A stretch of 12,499 nucleotides of DNA from Leucobacter_A sp035514995 (GTDB lineage: Bacteria; Actinomycetota; Actinomycetes; Actinomycetales; Microbacteriaceae): assembly GCA_035514995.1 (NCBI GenBank), contig DATJCC010000141.1:1-12499 (forward strand). The letters are read 5' to 3'. Below the pieces are notes generated by a model that did no database searches, was not told the origin of the DNA, and saw only the letters and a list, made by a program, of their open reading frames with translations. Shown here piece by piece: positions 1 through 6,724 of the stretch (position 1 is the first letter of the stretch; every line of letters starts with the position of its first letter). A program made the position numbers and the translations under genes.

Positions 1-342
1 TGCGGTGATGCCAGAGTCGATTATGGCTTCTGTGCATTCGCGTGAAGCCGCGAGGTGCAAATATGTGAAGAGGAGTTGGCCTTCGCGCATGAGCGGGTAT
101 TCGCTAACAGCTGGTTCTTTAACTTTTAGAATCAGCTCTGCGGTTGCCCATACATCTGTGGCTTCCTGCACGATGGTCGCTCCTGCGGCAGCGTATTCTG
201 CGTCAGTTATAGAAGATCCGAGCCCAGCACCGGACTGCACTAGCACTTCGTGGCCGCGCCCGACAAGCTCAAAAACTCCTGCCTCGGTGATTGCGACCCT
301 GTTTTCGTTGTTTTTGATTTCTGTGGGCACTCCGATGCGCAT
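1..342 (-). CDS. ald: Alanine dehydrogenase, N-terminal part (cut by the left edge)
   Basis: NAD-dependent alanine dehydrogenase interconverts L-alanine and pyruvate plus ammonium in the cytoplasm, for alanine catabolism or redox balance. The minus strand reads without a stop from an ATG at 342 to the window edge, giving 114 codons. It opens MRIGVPTEIKNNENRVAIT, the family signature. The substrate-site residues fall where they do in the M. tuberculosis enzyme: Arg15, Lys75 (in ILKVKEP) and His96 (in TYLHLA). The ATG is preceded by GGAG five bases upstream, so the start is secure. One small departure is Glu20, where Pro is common (ITPAGV). The NAD-binding domain and C-terminus lie outside the window. 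The gene is divergent from pncA across a 122-bp AT-rich gap. Identification is firm; whether the full gene is intact cannot be judged. Confidence 0.93.
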   Translation of the reverse strand, partial: MRIGVPTEIKNNENRVAITEAGVFELVGRGHEVLVQSGAGLGSSITDAEYAAAGATIVQEATDVWATAELILKVKEPAVSEYPLMREGQLLFTYLHLAASRECTEAIIDSGITA

Positions 343-376
343 GTTTACTCCAATAGCAGTTAAAAACGTTTCTACT

Positions 377-382
377 ATTATC
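377..382 (-). promoter_or_regulatory. Candidate -10 element for ald
   Basis: Read on the minus strand this hexamer is GATAAT, five of six matches to the TATAAT consensus. It would start a transcript near 370 and leave a leader of about 28 nt containing the GGAG before the ald ATG. No good -35 hexamer sits 16-18 bp upstream, so this is only a suggestion from position and composition. Confidence 0.3.
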
Positions 383-429
383 TTGCAAAACGCGCTGCAA
401 AGAAAAATGAGAGAATGGTTACAAAGCGC

Positions 430-451
430 CAAAGTTGTTACAAAGTTGTTA
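430..451 (+). repeat. 11-bp perfect tandem repeat in front of the pncA ribosome binding site
   Basis: CAAAGTTGTTA occurs twice back to back (430-440 and 441-451) and ends on the first base of the AAAGGAGAA ribosome binding site of pncA. The 11-bp spacing is about one helical turn, so both copies face the same side of the DNA. That would suit a regulator binding side by side, or an RNA element in the leader. The repeat is plainly seen; any function is inference. It could also be a chance slippage duplication. Confidence 0.75.
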
Positions 452-464
452 AAGGAGAATTCAG

Positions 465-1040
465 ATGCGTAGAGCCCTCTTGATCGTTGACGTGCAGAAT
501 GATTTCGTTGAAGGTGGTGCTTTGGGTGTTGAAGGTGGTAACGCTGTCGCCGCCGGCTTGTCGGAATATTTAGCCAGTGACGCAGCTCGTTACGACATGG
601 TTGTTGCTTCTAGAGACTGGCACGAATCGACTAACGATAACGGTGGGCATTTTGCTGCTGAGGGTGAGACACCTGACTTTGTTGATACATGGCCGCACCA
701 CTGCGTGCAGGGCACTCCAGGTGCTGAATATCATGAGGCTTTAGACATCTCTAAAATTGATGTGCATGTGCGTAAGGGTATGGGGATCCCCGCATATTCT
801 GCTTTTGAAGGTGAAACACTCGACGGTCGTAAGCTGACTGATGTTTTAAAAGAAGCAGAAATTACTGATCTTGATGTTGTAGGGATCGCAACTGACTACT
901 GCGTTTTGGCGAGCTCCCTCGACGCACTGCAAGAGAACATTAAGGTGCGCATTTTGAGTGACTATATCGCAGGTGTGGCTCCTGAATCATCGGTTGCAGC
1001 GCTTAAAGAGGTCGCTCAAGCCGGTGCGGAGATAGCTTAA
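465..1040 (+). CDS. pncA: Nicotinamidase / pyrazinamidase (isochorismatase-fold amidohydrolase)
   Basis: PncA hydrolyses nicotinamide to nicotinate and ammonia in the cytoplasm, feeding the Preiss-Handler route of NAD salvage. In its relatives it also activates pyrazinamide. The 191-residue product has the usual length. The catalytic triad is visible as Asp9 (LLIVDVQNDF), Lys104 (VRKG) and Cys146 (GIATDYCV). The metal ligands are Asp51, His53 and His62 (RDWH...GGHF) and His79 (WPHHCVQGTPGA). The start is the ATG at 465, supported by AAAGGAGAA six bases upstream. The gene diverges from ald, and an 11-bp tandem repeat lies just before its ribosome binding site. Its last codons and stop fall in a 21-bp tandem duplication. 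No missing residue or frameshift is seen. Confidence 0.96.
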   Translation: MRRALLIVDVQNDFVEGGALGVEGGNAVAAGLSEYLASDAARYDMVVASRDWHESTNDNGGHFAAEGETPDFVDTWPHHCVQGTPGAEYHEALDISKIDVHVRKGMGIPAYSAFEGETLDGRKLTDVLKEAEITDLDVVGIATDYCVLASSLDALQENIKVRILSDYIAGVAPESSVAALKEVAQAGAEIA

Positions 1041-1072
1041 TCTAAAAAATAGATAGCGTAATCTGAAAATTA
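1031..1072 (+). repeat. 21-bp imperfect tandem duplication across the pncA stop codon
   Basis: Bases 1031-1051 and 1052-1072 match at 18 of 21 positions; both begin GATAGC and carry GTAATCT or TTAATCT. The first copy holds the last two pncA codons and the TAA at 1038-1040. Because 21 is a multiple of three, the second copy repeats an Ile-Ala-stop in the same frame (TAA 1059-1061), with a further in-frame TAG at 1050-1052. The rest of the gap to the helicase (1073-1157) shows no gene and no convincing hairpin-plus-T-tract terminator. Confidence 0.75.
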
Positions 1073-1157
1073 TATTCTAGACGAGCAGGCAGGTCCTAAA
1101 AATAAGATCTAGCAACCACTTAGCTCGACTCAACCGGTTTTGTGCGAGAGTGTAGTT

Positions 1158-3707
1158 ATGCAATCTTTGAGCGAGCAACTGCGCGCCGACACTTCAAAAA
1201 CCGCAGTATCACCCGATCAAGCCTACGAAATATTTGAGAATTGGGTGCGGCGTGAGAAGGGGCTCGAACTCTACCCTGCACAAGAAGAAGCTGCCCTGGA
1301 GCTGAGCATGGGCGCGCATGTAATACTTGCGACGCCAACCGGTAGCGGAAAATCTCTTGTTGCTCTTGCCGCCCACACTTTAGCTCTCGCGGCTGGAGAA
1401 AAAACCGTCTACACCGCCCCGATTAAAGCTCTTGTGAGTGAAAAGTTTTTTGACCTAGTAGATACATTCGGTGCGGATCGCGTGGGAATGATCACGGGCG
1501 ACGTTTCTGTGAACCCGGATGCCGACATTATTTGTTGCACTGCAGAAATTGTTGCTCAGATAGCTTTAAGAGACCCTACAGCGGGCAACATTAAACAGGT
1601 TGTGATGGATGAGTTTCACTATTACGGTGATCCTGATCGTGGATGGGCATGGCAGGTTCCACTGCTGCTTATGAATGACGCCCAATTTCTTTTGCTCTCA
1701 GCAACGCTCGGAGACGTAACGGAACTCGCAAACGATTTAAAACGTCGCACAGGTAAAGATGTCGCCTTAGTTACTGGTGTCGAAAGACCCGTTCCGCTAT
1801 CGTTTCGATATGAAGTGAAAACGGTGCACGAGAGTATCGAAAAAATACGTGAAGCCGAACAAACTCCCGTATATATAGTGCATTTTGCGCAAGCACAAGC
1901 GGTAGAAACAGCGCAAGCTCTATCGAGTCTAAAATTGATCACAAGACCTGAGCGTGACGAGATAGCTGAAGCTATTGGAGACTTCAGATTTGGGGCAGGT
2001 TTTGGGGCGTCACTATCGAGGCTTGTGCGAAGCGGAATAGGTGTGCACCATGCCGGGATGCTCCCAAAATATCGCCGACTCGTAGAGCAGCTCGCTCAAA
2101 AAGGTTTACTGCGGGTTATCTGCGGCACAGACACACTCGGTGTCGGCATAAACGTGCCAATTCGCACAGTAATGTTTACCGCACTCACCAAATTTGATGG
2201 CGAAAAAATGCGGCAGCTAAGCGCAAGAGAGTTTCACCAAATAGCTGGGCGCGCCGGCCGGGCAGGGTTCGACCCAGAAGGTGACGTAGTCGTTTTGGCA
2301 CCCGAGCACGAAGTAGAAAACTTACGTGCAACAGAAAAAGCAAAAGCAAAACCTGGTAAAAAGAAAACCGTCAAAAAACATGCACCAAAAGGTTTCGTCA
2401 CCTGGGGTGAGGGAAGCATGTCAAGGCTCATAGCGGCCGAACCTGAGCCCCTCGTAAGTCAAATGAAAGTGACCCACTCGCTTGTGCTGCAGGTTATCGC
2501 CCGTGGCGAAAAAGAAGAGGGAGAAGCGTTAAAAACAATGCGCACCCTCGTTTTCGATAGTCACGAGCCAAAAGCTAAACAGTATGAGCACGCCCGCACT
2601 GCTCTACAAATTTTTAGAACCCTCAAAAACAGTGGGGTAGTAGAAATAGTGAAAACAGATGCTGGCGCAAAACTTTTAAGACCCACAATCGACCTACAAC
2701 CAAGCTTCGCATTAAACCAGCCACTTTCACCGTTTGCGCTCGCCGCTATAGAACTCATTGAGCCTGATTCGCCTGAATATGTGCTTGACGTGATTTCTGT
2801 GATCGAGGCAACGCTTGAAAACCCGCGCGCTATTTTGCGAGAGCAGGAGCATCGCGCTCGCGGTGAAGCTATTGCGGCTATGAAAGCTGAAGGGATTGAA
2901 TATGAAGAGCGGATGGAACGTGTCGAAGAAGTAACCTACCCGAAACCACTCGAGGAACTGTTGGGTGAAGCTTTTGATGCATACACAAAAGAGGTGCCTT
3001 GGGCGCGAGATTATGAGTTGAGCCCAAAATCTATTGTGCGGGACATGATCGAGCGGGCGTTTAACTTTAGAGACCTAGTGTCATTTTATGGTTTGGGTCG
3101 CTCTGAGGGTGTCGTTCTAAGGTATTTGAGTGACGCCTATAAAGCGCTCAGCAACACCGTTCCACCGACGGCTAAAACAGATGAGCTTGAAGAAATCATT
3201 GTTTGGTTGGGTGAGCTTGTGCGGCAGGTCGACTCGAGTCTGCTTGACGAGTGGGAGGCCCTGCAAAACCCTGAAACTGCAGAAATAAGCCTCGCTAAAC
3301 CAGAAGAATTTGATTTGGGGCCACCAGTTACGAGTCTCATCGCAAATGAGAGAGCGTTCAAGGTTATGGTGCGCAATGCTTTATGGCAGCGAGTTCAAGC
3401 TGCAGCGTTTGAGCGTTATGACAGCTTACGGGAGCTAGACAGCCCTCATTTTGTTGAAGCGAGATGGCGTGAAGCATTAGACGAATATTATGCGGAGCAT
3501 GATGCAATCGAGATAGACGCAGAAGCAAGATCAGCAAAATACTGTGAGATAGAAACTACAACAGATCATTGGCGCTTTAGGCAGGTGCTTGTTGACCCTG
3601 ACAACAATCTGGATTGGGCCATAACTGGAATAGTTAATTTAGCTGAATCAGAAGAAACCGGGGAACCAGTTATTGTCGTGCAAAATGTAAGTACAGAACT
3701 TTTTTAA
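1158..3707 (+). CDS. SKI2-like DExH-box RNA helicase with C-terminal DUF3516-type region
   Basis: A superfamily 2 ATP-dependent helicase, presumably acting on RNA in the cytoplasm. The exact substrate is not shown by sequence. From the ATG at 1158 it has 849 residues. RecA domain 1 carries a YPAQ Q-like motif (39-42), Walker A ATPTGSGKS (58-66), the DExH box DEFH (151-154) and SAT (181-183). RecA domain 2 carries GVHHAGMLPKYRR, the TDTLGVGINVP block and motif VI QIAGRAGRAGFD (361-372). A lysine-rich linker (about 390-411) follows. The remaining 430 or so residues have no catalytic motif I recognise and fit the DUF3516 region found fused to actinobacterial helicases. A TTG at 1140 would add six residues; ATG is preferred, although no strong Shine-Dalgarno precedes either. 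It ends in a stop-spanning 16-bp repeat before deoC. Confidence 0.9.
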   Translation: MQSLSEQLRADTSKTAVSPDQAYEIFENWVRREKGLELYPAQEEAALELSMGAHVILATPTGSGKSLVALAAHTLALAAGEKTVYTAPIKALVSEKFFDLVDTFGADRVGMITGDVSVNPDADIICCTAEIVAQIALRDPTAGNIKQVVMDEFHYYGDPDRGWAWQVPLLLMNDAQFLLLSATLGDVTELANDLKRRTGKDVALVTGVERPVPLSFRYEVKTVHESIEKIREAEQTPVYIVHFAQAQAVETAQALSSLKLITRPERDEIAEAIGDFRFGAGFGASLSRLVRSGIGVHHAGMLPKYRRLVEQLAQKGLLRVICGTDTLGVGINVPIRTVMFTALTKFDGEKMRQLSAREFHQIAGRAGRAGFDPEGDVVVLAPEHEVENLRATEKAKAKPGKKKTVKKHAPKGFVTWGEGSMSRLIAAEPEPLVSQMKVTHSLVLQVIARGEKEEGEALKTMRTLVFDSHEPKAKQYEHARTALQIFRTLKNSGVVEIVKTDAGAKLLRPTIDLQPSFALNQPLSPFALAAIELIEPDSPEYVLDVISVIEATLENPRAILREQEHRARGEAIAAMKAEGIEYEERMERVEEVTYPKPLEELLGEAFDAYTKEVPWARDYELSPKSIVRDMIERAFNFRDLVSFYGLGRSEGVVLRYLSDAYKALSNTVPPTAKTDELEEIIVWLGELVRQVDSSLLDEWEALQNPETAEISLAKPEEFDLGPPVTSLIANERAFKVMVRNALWQRVQAAAFERYDSLRELDSPHFVEARWREALDEYYAEHDAIEIDAEARSAKYCEIETTTDHWRFRQVLVDPDNNLDWAITGIVNLAESEETGEPVIVVQNVSTELF

Positions 3708-3747
3708 ACATTGCTAATTTTAAACACTGCACTTTTTAAACACTGTA
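3700..3747 (+). repeat. Three 16-bp tandem units across the helicase stop codon
   Basis: Units 3700-3715, 3716-3731 and 3732-3747 share the core TTTTAAACAYTG, and the TAAACA core recurs at exactly 16-bp spacing (3705, 3721, 3737). The first TAA (3705-3707) is the helicase stop codon. The copies at 3721-3723 and 3737-3739 lie in the other two reading frames, so the array stops translation in all three. The array also forms most of the helicase-deoC gap and ends at the putative deoC -10 element. Confidence 0.8.
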
Positions 3748-3751
3748 ATCT
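3746..3751 (+). promoter_or_regulatory. Candidate -10 (TANNNT) for a near-leaderless deoC transcript
   Basis: TAATCT ends seven bases before the ATG at 3759, the spacing expected if transcription begins at or next to the start codon, as is common in Actinobacteria. There is no Shine-Dalgarno before that ATG. The motif is short and frequent by chance, so support is weak. Confidence 0.3.
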
Positions 3752-3758
3752 TGAGTAT

Positions 3759-4526
3759 ATGCAAAAAATTGAAGATATGAGTGCTGCAGGTTTTGCTGAA
3801 ATAGCAGACCACACTCTGCTCGCAAGCGATACAACAGCTGCCGAGCTTGAAGTTTTCTTGTCTGACGCAGTTGACCTCGGGGTAAAGCGTGTTTGTGTCA
3901 GCCCGTCTCTTTTACCCGTCAAAAAACGCGGCTTAGAAATAGTTACAGTTATTGGCTTTCCGTCTGGCGCTCATCACTTTGAAATTAAAGCGGCTGAAAC
4001 CGCTAGAGCCGTGCAAGATGGCGCTGACGAAATCGATATGGTCATAAACGCTGCTCTTGTGCATGCGGGTGACTGGTTGGGTGTTGAAAAAGATATTGCT
4101 GCTGTGCGTGCAGCCTGCCCGGGTAAAGTTTTGAAGGTGATTCTTGAAACAGCAAACCTTAGCGATGAAGAAATCGTTGGCTCTTGTTTAGCGGCAGAGC
4201 GAGCTGGGGCTGATTTCGTTAAAACTTCGACTGGATTTCACCCGGCTGGTGGTGCCACCGCACACGCAGTCGAAATAATGGCCGGGGTGGTCGGCGGCAA
4301 ACTCGGCATTAAAGCCTCAGGTGGTGTGCGCACGGCGGCTCAGGTGCGCGAGTTCGCAAGTTTAGGGGCGACAAGATTTGGTGTTTCAGGCACTGCAGCG
4401 ATAATTGACGAGCTGAATGGCAAAGCACAAAACGCCGCACCTCAAAACACAGCACCTCAAAACGCCGCACCCCAAAGCACAGCACCCCAAAATCCGGCAA
4501 CAAAAGAAAGCGGTGCCGCCTACTAG
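3759..4526 (+). CDS. deoC: Deoxyribose-phosphate aldolase (DeoC), class I, with repetitive C-terminal tail
   Basis: DeoC splits 2-deoxyribose 5-phosphate into glyceraldehyde 3-phosphate and acetaldehyde, the last step of deoxynucleoside catabolism in the cytoplasm. With the ATG at 3759 the product has 255 residues. The class I aldolase site is complete: Asp93 (DEIDMVIN), Schiff-base Lys155 (FVKTSTGF) and Lys185 (GIKASGGVRT). DHTLL at 17-21 marks the usual N-terminus. The catalytic domain ends near residue 224. The last 31 residues are a low-complexity Asn/Ala/Thr/Pro/Gln tail coded by a 15-bp repeat, which makes it longer than the usual 220 or so residues. The start is uncertain: no strong Shine-Dalgarno precedes 3759 or the in-frame ATG at 3777, and a TTG at 3711 would place the 16-bp repeat inside the gene. 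ppx follows after 13 bp, implying co-transcription. Confidence 0.93.
   Translation: MQKIEDMSAAGFAEIADHTLLASDTTAAELEVFLSDAVDLGVKRVCVSPSLLPVKKRGLEIVTVIGFPSGAHHFEIKAAETARAVQDGADEIDMVINAALVHAGDWLGVEKDIAAVRAACPGKVLKVILETANLSDEEIVGSCLAAERAGADFVKTSTGFHPAGGATAHAVEIMAGVVGGKLGIKASGGVRTAAQVREFASLGATRFGVSGTAAIIDELNGKAQNAAPQNTAPQNAAPQSTAPQNPATKESGAAY
4431..4490 (+). repeat. Four 15-bp coding tandem repeats at the 3' end of deoC
   Basis: Units 4431-4445, 4446-4460, 4461-4475 and 4476-4490 encode NAAPQ, NTAPQ, NAAPQ and STAPQ. Odd and even units resemble each other more closely, so a 30-bp unit was probably duplicated after the 15-bp one. A diverged unit before (NGKAQ, 4416-4430) and a partial one after (NPA, 4491-4499) extend the tract. 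The period is a multiple of three, so copy number can change without breaking deoC. Another frame is also open through the repeat and runs into ppx. Confidence 0.9.
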
Positions 4527-4539
4527 GGCGGAGGTTGAA

Positions 4540-5502
4540 ATGCGACTCGGAGTTATAGACGTAGGCTCAAACACAGTGCATCTGCTGGTGGTTGATGCAA
4601 GACCCGGTGCGAGCCCAGTGCCGTATCACTCTAACCGTTCTGTTTTGCGGCTGATGCGCTATATAGACACTGCTGGCGTTATTAGTGAGTTCGGTGTAGA
4701 TCTGATAATTAAGTCGCTCAACGAGGCGATTGAAGCTGTTAAAGAGATTCAGGTTGATGACCTGATTGTGACAGTGACTTCGGCGATACGTGAAGCTGCA
4801 AACGGTGAAGATGTGCTCGACCGCATTGTGCGTGACACGGGCCTAAATCCGCAAGTGCTCTCAGGTGAAGACGAAGCGCGCATCACGATGCTTGCGGTTC
4901 GGCGTTGGTTTGGTTGGTCTGCTGGCGAGATTTTACTTTTTGATATTGGTGGCGGATCCTTTGAGATCGCTCAAGGCGCCGACGAGTATCCCGATGTGCA
5001 GGTTACACTCCCTTTGGGTGCGGGGCGGAGCACGATCAACTTTTTGGCAGAAGATCCACCATCAAAGAAGGCGATTTCTGAGTTGCGGTCGCATGCGCGG
5101 GAGCTTTTCACTTCGGCACGTGATGAACTGTTTGCGAGCAGACCTGCACCAAACAAGGTGGTTGGTACTTCTAAAACTATCCGCTCTTTAGCGCGACTTG
5201 TTGGTGGGCCGGCCGACCCCGATACAGGGGAGATGGCTGCTCTGCACTATCTCGGTTTGCGAGAGTGGGAGCCGGTGATGAGTCAGATGCACTCTGATGT
5301 GAGACAGTTTTTGCCGGGCATCACTCCTGAGCGTGCCTACCAGATTATGGCCGGAGCGGTTGTTTTGCGCACTGCTATGAAAGTTTTTGGAGTTTCGACT
5401 TTGCATGTTTCGCCGTGGGCTTTGCGTGAGGGAATTGTGCTTAGATATATTGACGCACTTGACTCAACTGGCGCCGAACCTCCTTTAAATAGTTCTATGT
5501 AA
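4540..5502 (+). CDS. ppx: Exopolyphosphatase / guanosine pentaphosphatase family protein (Ppx/GppA)
   Basis: Members of this ASKHA-fold family remove terminal phosphate from polyphosphate and/or hydrolyse pppGpp; sequence alone does not decide which. The product is 320 residues, the short form without a C-terminal HD-like domain, as in mycobacterial PPX1. Visible are the phosphate-1 loop VIDVGSNTVHL (Asp7), the SGEDEAR segment with probable catalytic Glu112, the phosphate-2 loop LLFDIGGGSFEIA (Asp135-Ser140) and VVGTSKTIRSLARL. The ATG at 4540 is chosen because GGCGGAGG lies just upstream and the protein then begins MRLGVIDVGSN. The frame is open back to an ATG at 4417, but that extension only reads the deoC repeat out of frame. 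The 13-bp gap after deoC, filled by the ribosome binding site, indicates an operon. Confidence 0.9.
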   Translation: MRLGVIDVGSNTVHLLVVDARPGASPVPYHSNRSVLRLMRYIDTAGVISEFGVDLIIKSLNEAIEAVKEIQVDDLIVTVTSAIREAANGEDVLDRIVRDTGLNPQVLSGEDEARITMLAVRRWFGWSAGEILLFDIGGGSFEIAQGADEYPDVQVTLPLGAGRSTINFLAEDPPSKKAISELRSHARELFTSARDELFASRPAPNKVVGTSKTIRSLARLVGGPADPDTGEMAALHYLGLREWEPVMSQMHSDVRQFLPGITPERAYQIMAGAVVLRTAMKVFGVSTLHVSPWALREGIVLRYIDALDSTGAEPPLNSSM

Positions 5503-5515
5503 TCGTTTTTTGTAC

Positions 5516-5521
5516 TAATGT
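5516..5521 (+). promoter_or_regulatory. Candidate -10 (TANNNT) for a leaderless pirin transcript
   Basis: TAATGT is followed by exactly six bases and then the pirin ATG at 5528, so transcription could begin on the start codon itself. An overlapping TACTAAT gives an alternative register. There is no Shine-Dalgarno in the 25-bp gap after ppx, which favours leaderless initiation. No -35 hexamer is recognisable. Confidence 0.35.
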
Positions 5522-5527
5522 GCAAGC

Positions 5528-6610
5528 ATGAGTAACAGCGAAATAAACCCTCAAGAACAAATCTGTGTTGAAGACCCTAACGAGGCATCAAACAGTGTTT
5601 TGATCATTGAACCGCGTGATGTGCCACTCGGTGGTGTGCGTGCAATGAATGTGCGACGCACAATACCGCAGCGAGCTCGCACGCTCATCGGTGCTTGGTG
5701 TTTTTTAGACCATTACGGGCCAGATAATGTCACCAATTCGGGTGGCATGAATGTTGCGGCTCACCCACACATCGGTTTGCAAACGGTGAGCTGGCTTTTT
5801 TCTGGTGAGATTGAGCATCGCGATAGCGCCGGTTTTCATGCTTTAGTGAAACCAGGGGAGCTGAATCTCATGACGGCAGGCTCTGGTATCAGCCATTCAG
5901 AGCGTTCAACTAAAAACACGACAGTTTTGCACGGCGCGCAACTTTGGGTCGCTCTTCCTAAACACGCTCGCGGTGTAGAGAAAACGTTTGCGCACTACGA
6001 ACCGCAGATTATCTCTGGTGCGGGATGGCAGGCCCAGGTTTTTCTAGGTTCTCTTCTAGGTGACACTTCGCCGGTAAAAACCTACACCCCGCTTTTGGGG
6101 GCCGAAATTAGGCTCGAAGCGGGCACCGAATTGCTGCTCGATTCTGCCTCGAGTTTTGAGGCAGAGTTTGAACACGGTGTGCTTGTAGACAGCGGTGAGG
6201 TTGAGGTCGCTGTAAACGGTGATGCAAAGAACCCCACTTCTGTGCAAAAAGATGATTTAGCTTTCATCAACAGCGGTGCGCGTTCCTTGACCATCACAGC
6301 TGGTGGCGAAGGTGCGCGCATTCTCTTAATCGGAGGCACACCTTTTGGTGAACAAATCGTGATGTGGTGGAACTTCATCGGCACAGACCATGATGAGATA
6401 GCTCAAGCACGCTCAGACTGGCAGGCTGAGCTTAACGGTGTCGGTGTGGGAGACCCGAGTGACCCAGATGTAGCTTCTCGCAGTGATGTTCCGGAAGGTA
6501 AAAATGGTCGTTATGGTTTGCCGCAGGGCGAGCCTGAACCACCGCTTCCAGCGCCCAAACTGCCGCTAGTGAAGTTGATGCCACGCGGTGAAGCAAAACC
6601 TGCTGATTAA
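5528..6610 (+). CDS. Pirin family protein (bicupin)
   Basis: Pirins are iron-binding double-cupin proteins. Some bacterial members show quercetin 2,3-dioxygenase activity or modulate metabolic enzymes, but the physiological substrate here is unknown. The 360-residue product carries the N-terminal cupin with all four metal ligands: His79 and His81 (AAHPHIGLQTV), His123 and Glu125 (GSGISHSER). WLFSGEIEHRDSAG between them is a family hallmark. The second, pirin-C-like cupin spans roughly residues 180-290. A 20-residue N-terminal extension and a Pro-rich C-terminal tail (PEPPLPAPKLPL) make it longer than enterobacterial pirins. It begins 25 bp after ppx with no Shine-Dalgarno. Its stop codon (TAA 6608-6610) lies in the first unit of a four-copy 13-bp repeat. 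Confidence 0.92.
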   Translation: MSNSEINPQEQICVEDPNEASNSVLIIEPRDVPLGGVRAMNVRRTIPQRARTLIGAWCFLDHYGPDNVTNSGGMNVAAHPHIGLQTVSWLFSGEIEHRDSAGFHALVKPGELNLMTAGSGISHSERSTKNTTVLHGAQLWVALPKHARGVEKTFAHYEPQIISGAGWQAQVFLGSLLGDTSPVKTYTPLLGAEIRLEAGTELLLDSASSFEAEFEHGVLVDSGEVEVAVNGDAKNPTSVQKDDLAFINSGARSLTITAGGEGARILLIGGTPFGEQIVMWWNFIGTDHDEIAQARSDWQAELNGVGVGDPSDPDVASRSDVPEGKNGRYGLPQGEPEPPLPAPKLPLVKLMPRGEAKPAD

Positions 6611-6650
6611 ATCTGCTGATTAGACATGCAGATTAAACCTGCCGGCTAGT
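6599..6650 (+). repeat. Four 13-bp degenerate tandem units across the pirin stop codon
   Basis: Units at 6599-6611, 6612-6624, 6625-6637 and 6638-6650 derive from CCTGCTGATTAAA; the third and fourth have diverged most. Each keeps a stop triplet at the same place: TAA 6608, TAG 6621, TAA 6634, TAG 6647. With a 13-bp period these fall in frames 0, +1, +2 and 0 relative to the pirin gene, so all three frames are closed within 42 bp. The rest of the gap to 6724 is AT-rich, with no gene and no clear terminator. Confidence 0.82.
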
Positions 6651-6724
6651 ATCCTCAAATAAAAACAGCTCAAATACTGAAGCCCAATTTCGGTTATTTA
6701 GTCATCGAGTGAAAGAATATAACC

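Noticed and set aside
5..472. A 155-codon plus-strand open frame at the left edge
   Set aside because: It is the antisense shadow of ald, whose minus-strand translation is an exact family match with a good ribosome binding site; the plus frame resembles nothing and runs into pncA.
2334..2394. Lysine-rich A-rich stretch in the helicase as a possible frameshift site or inserted segment
   Set aside because: The frame continues cleanly through it, and a basic linker between the helicase core and C-terminal region is expected.
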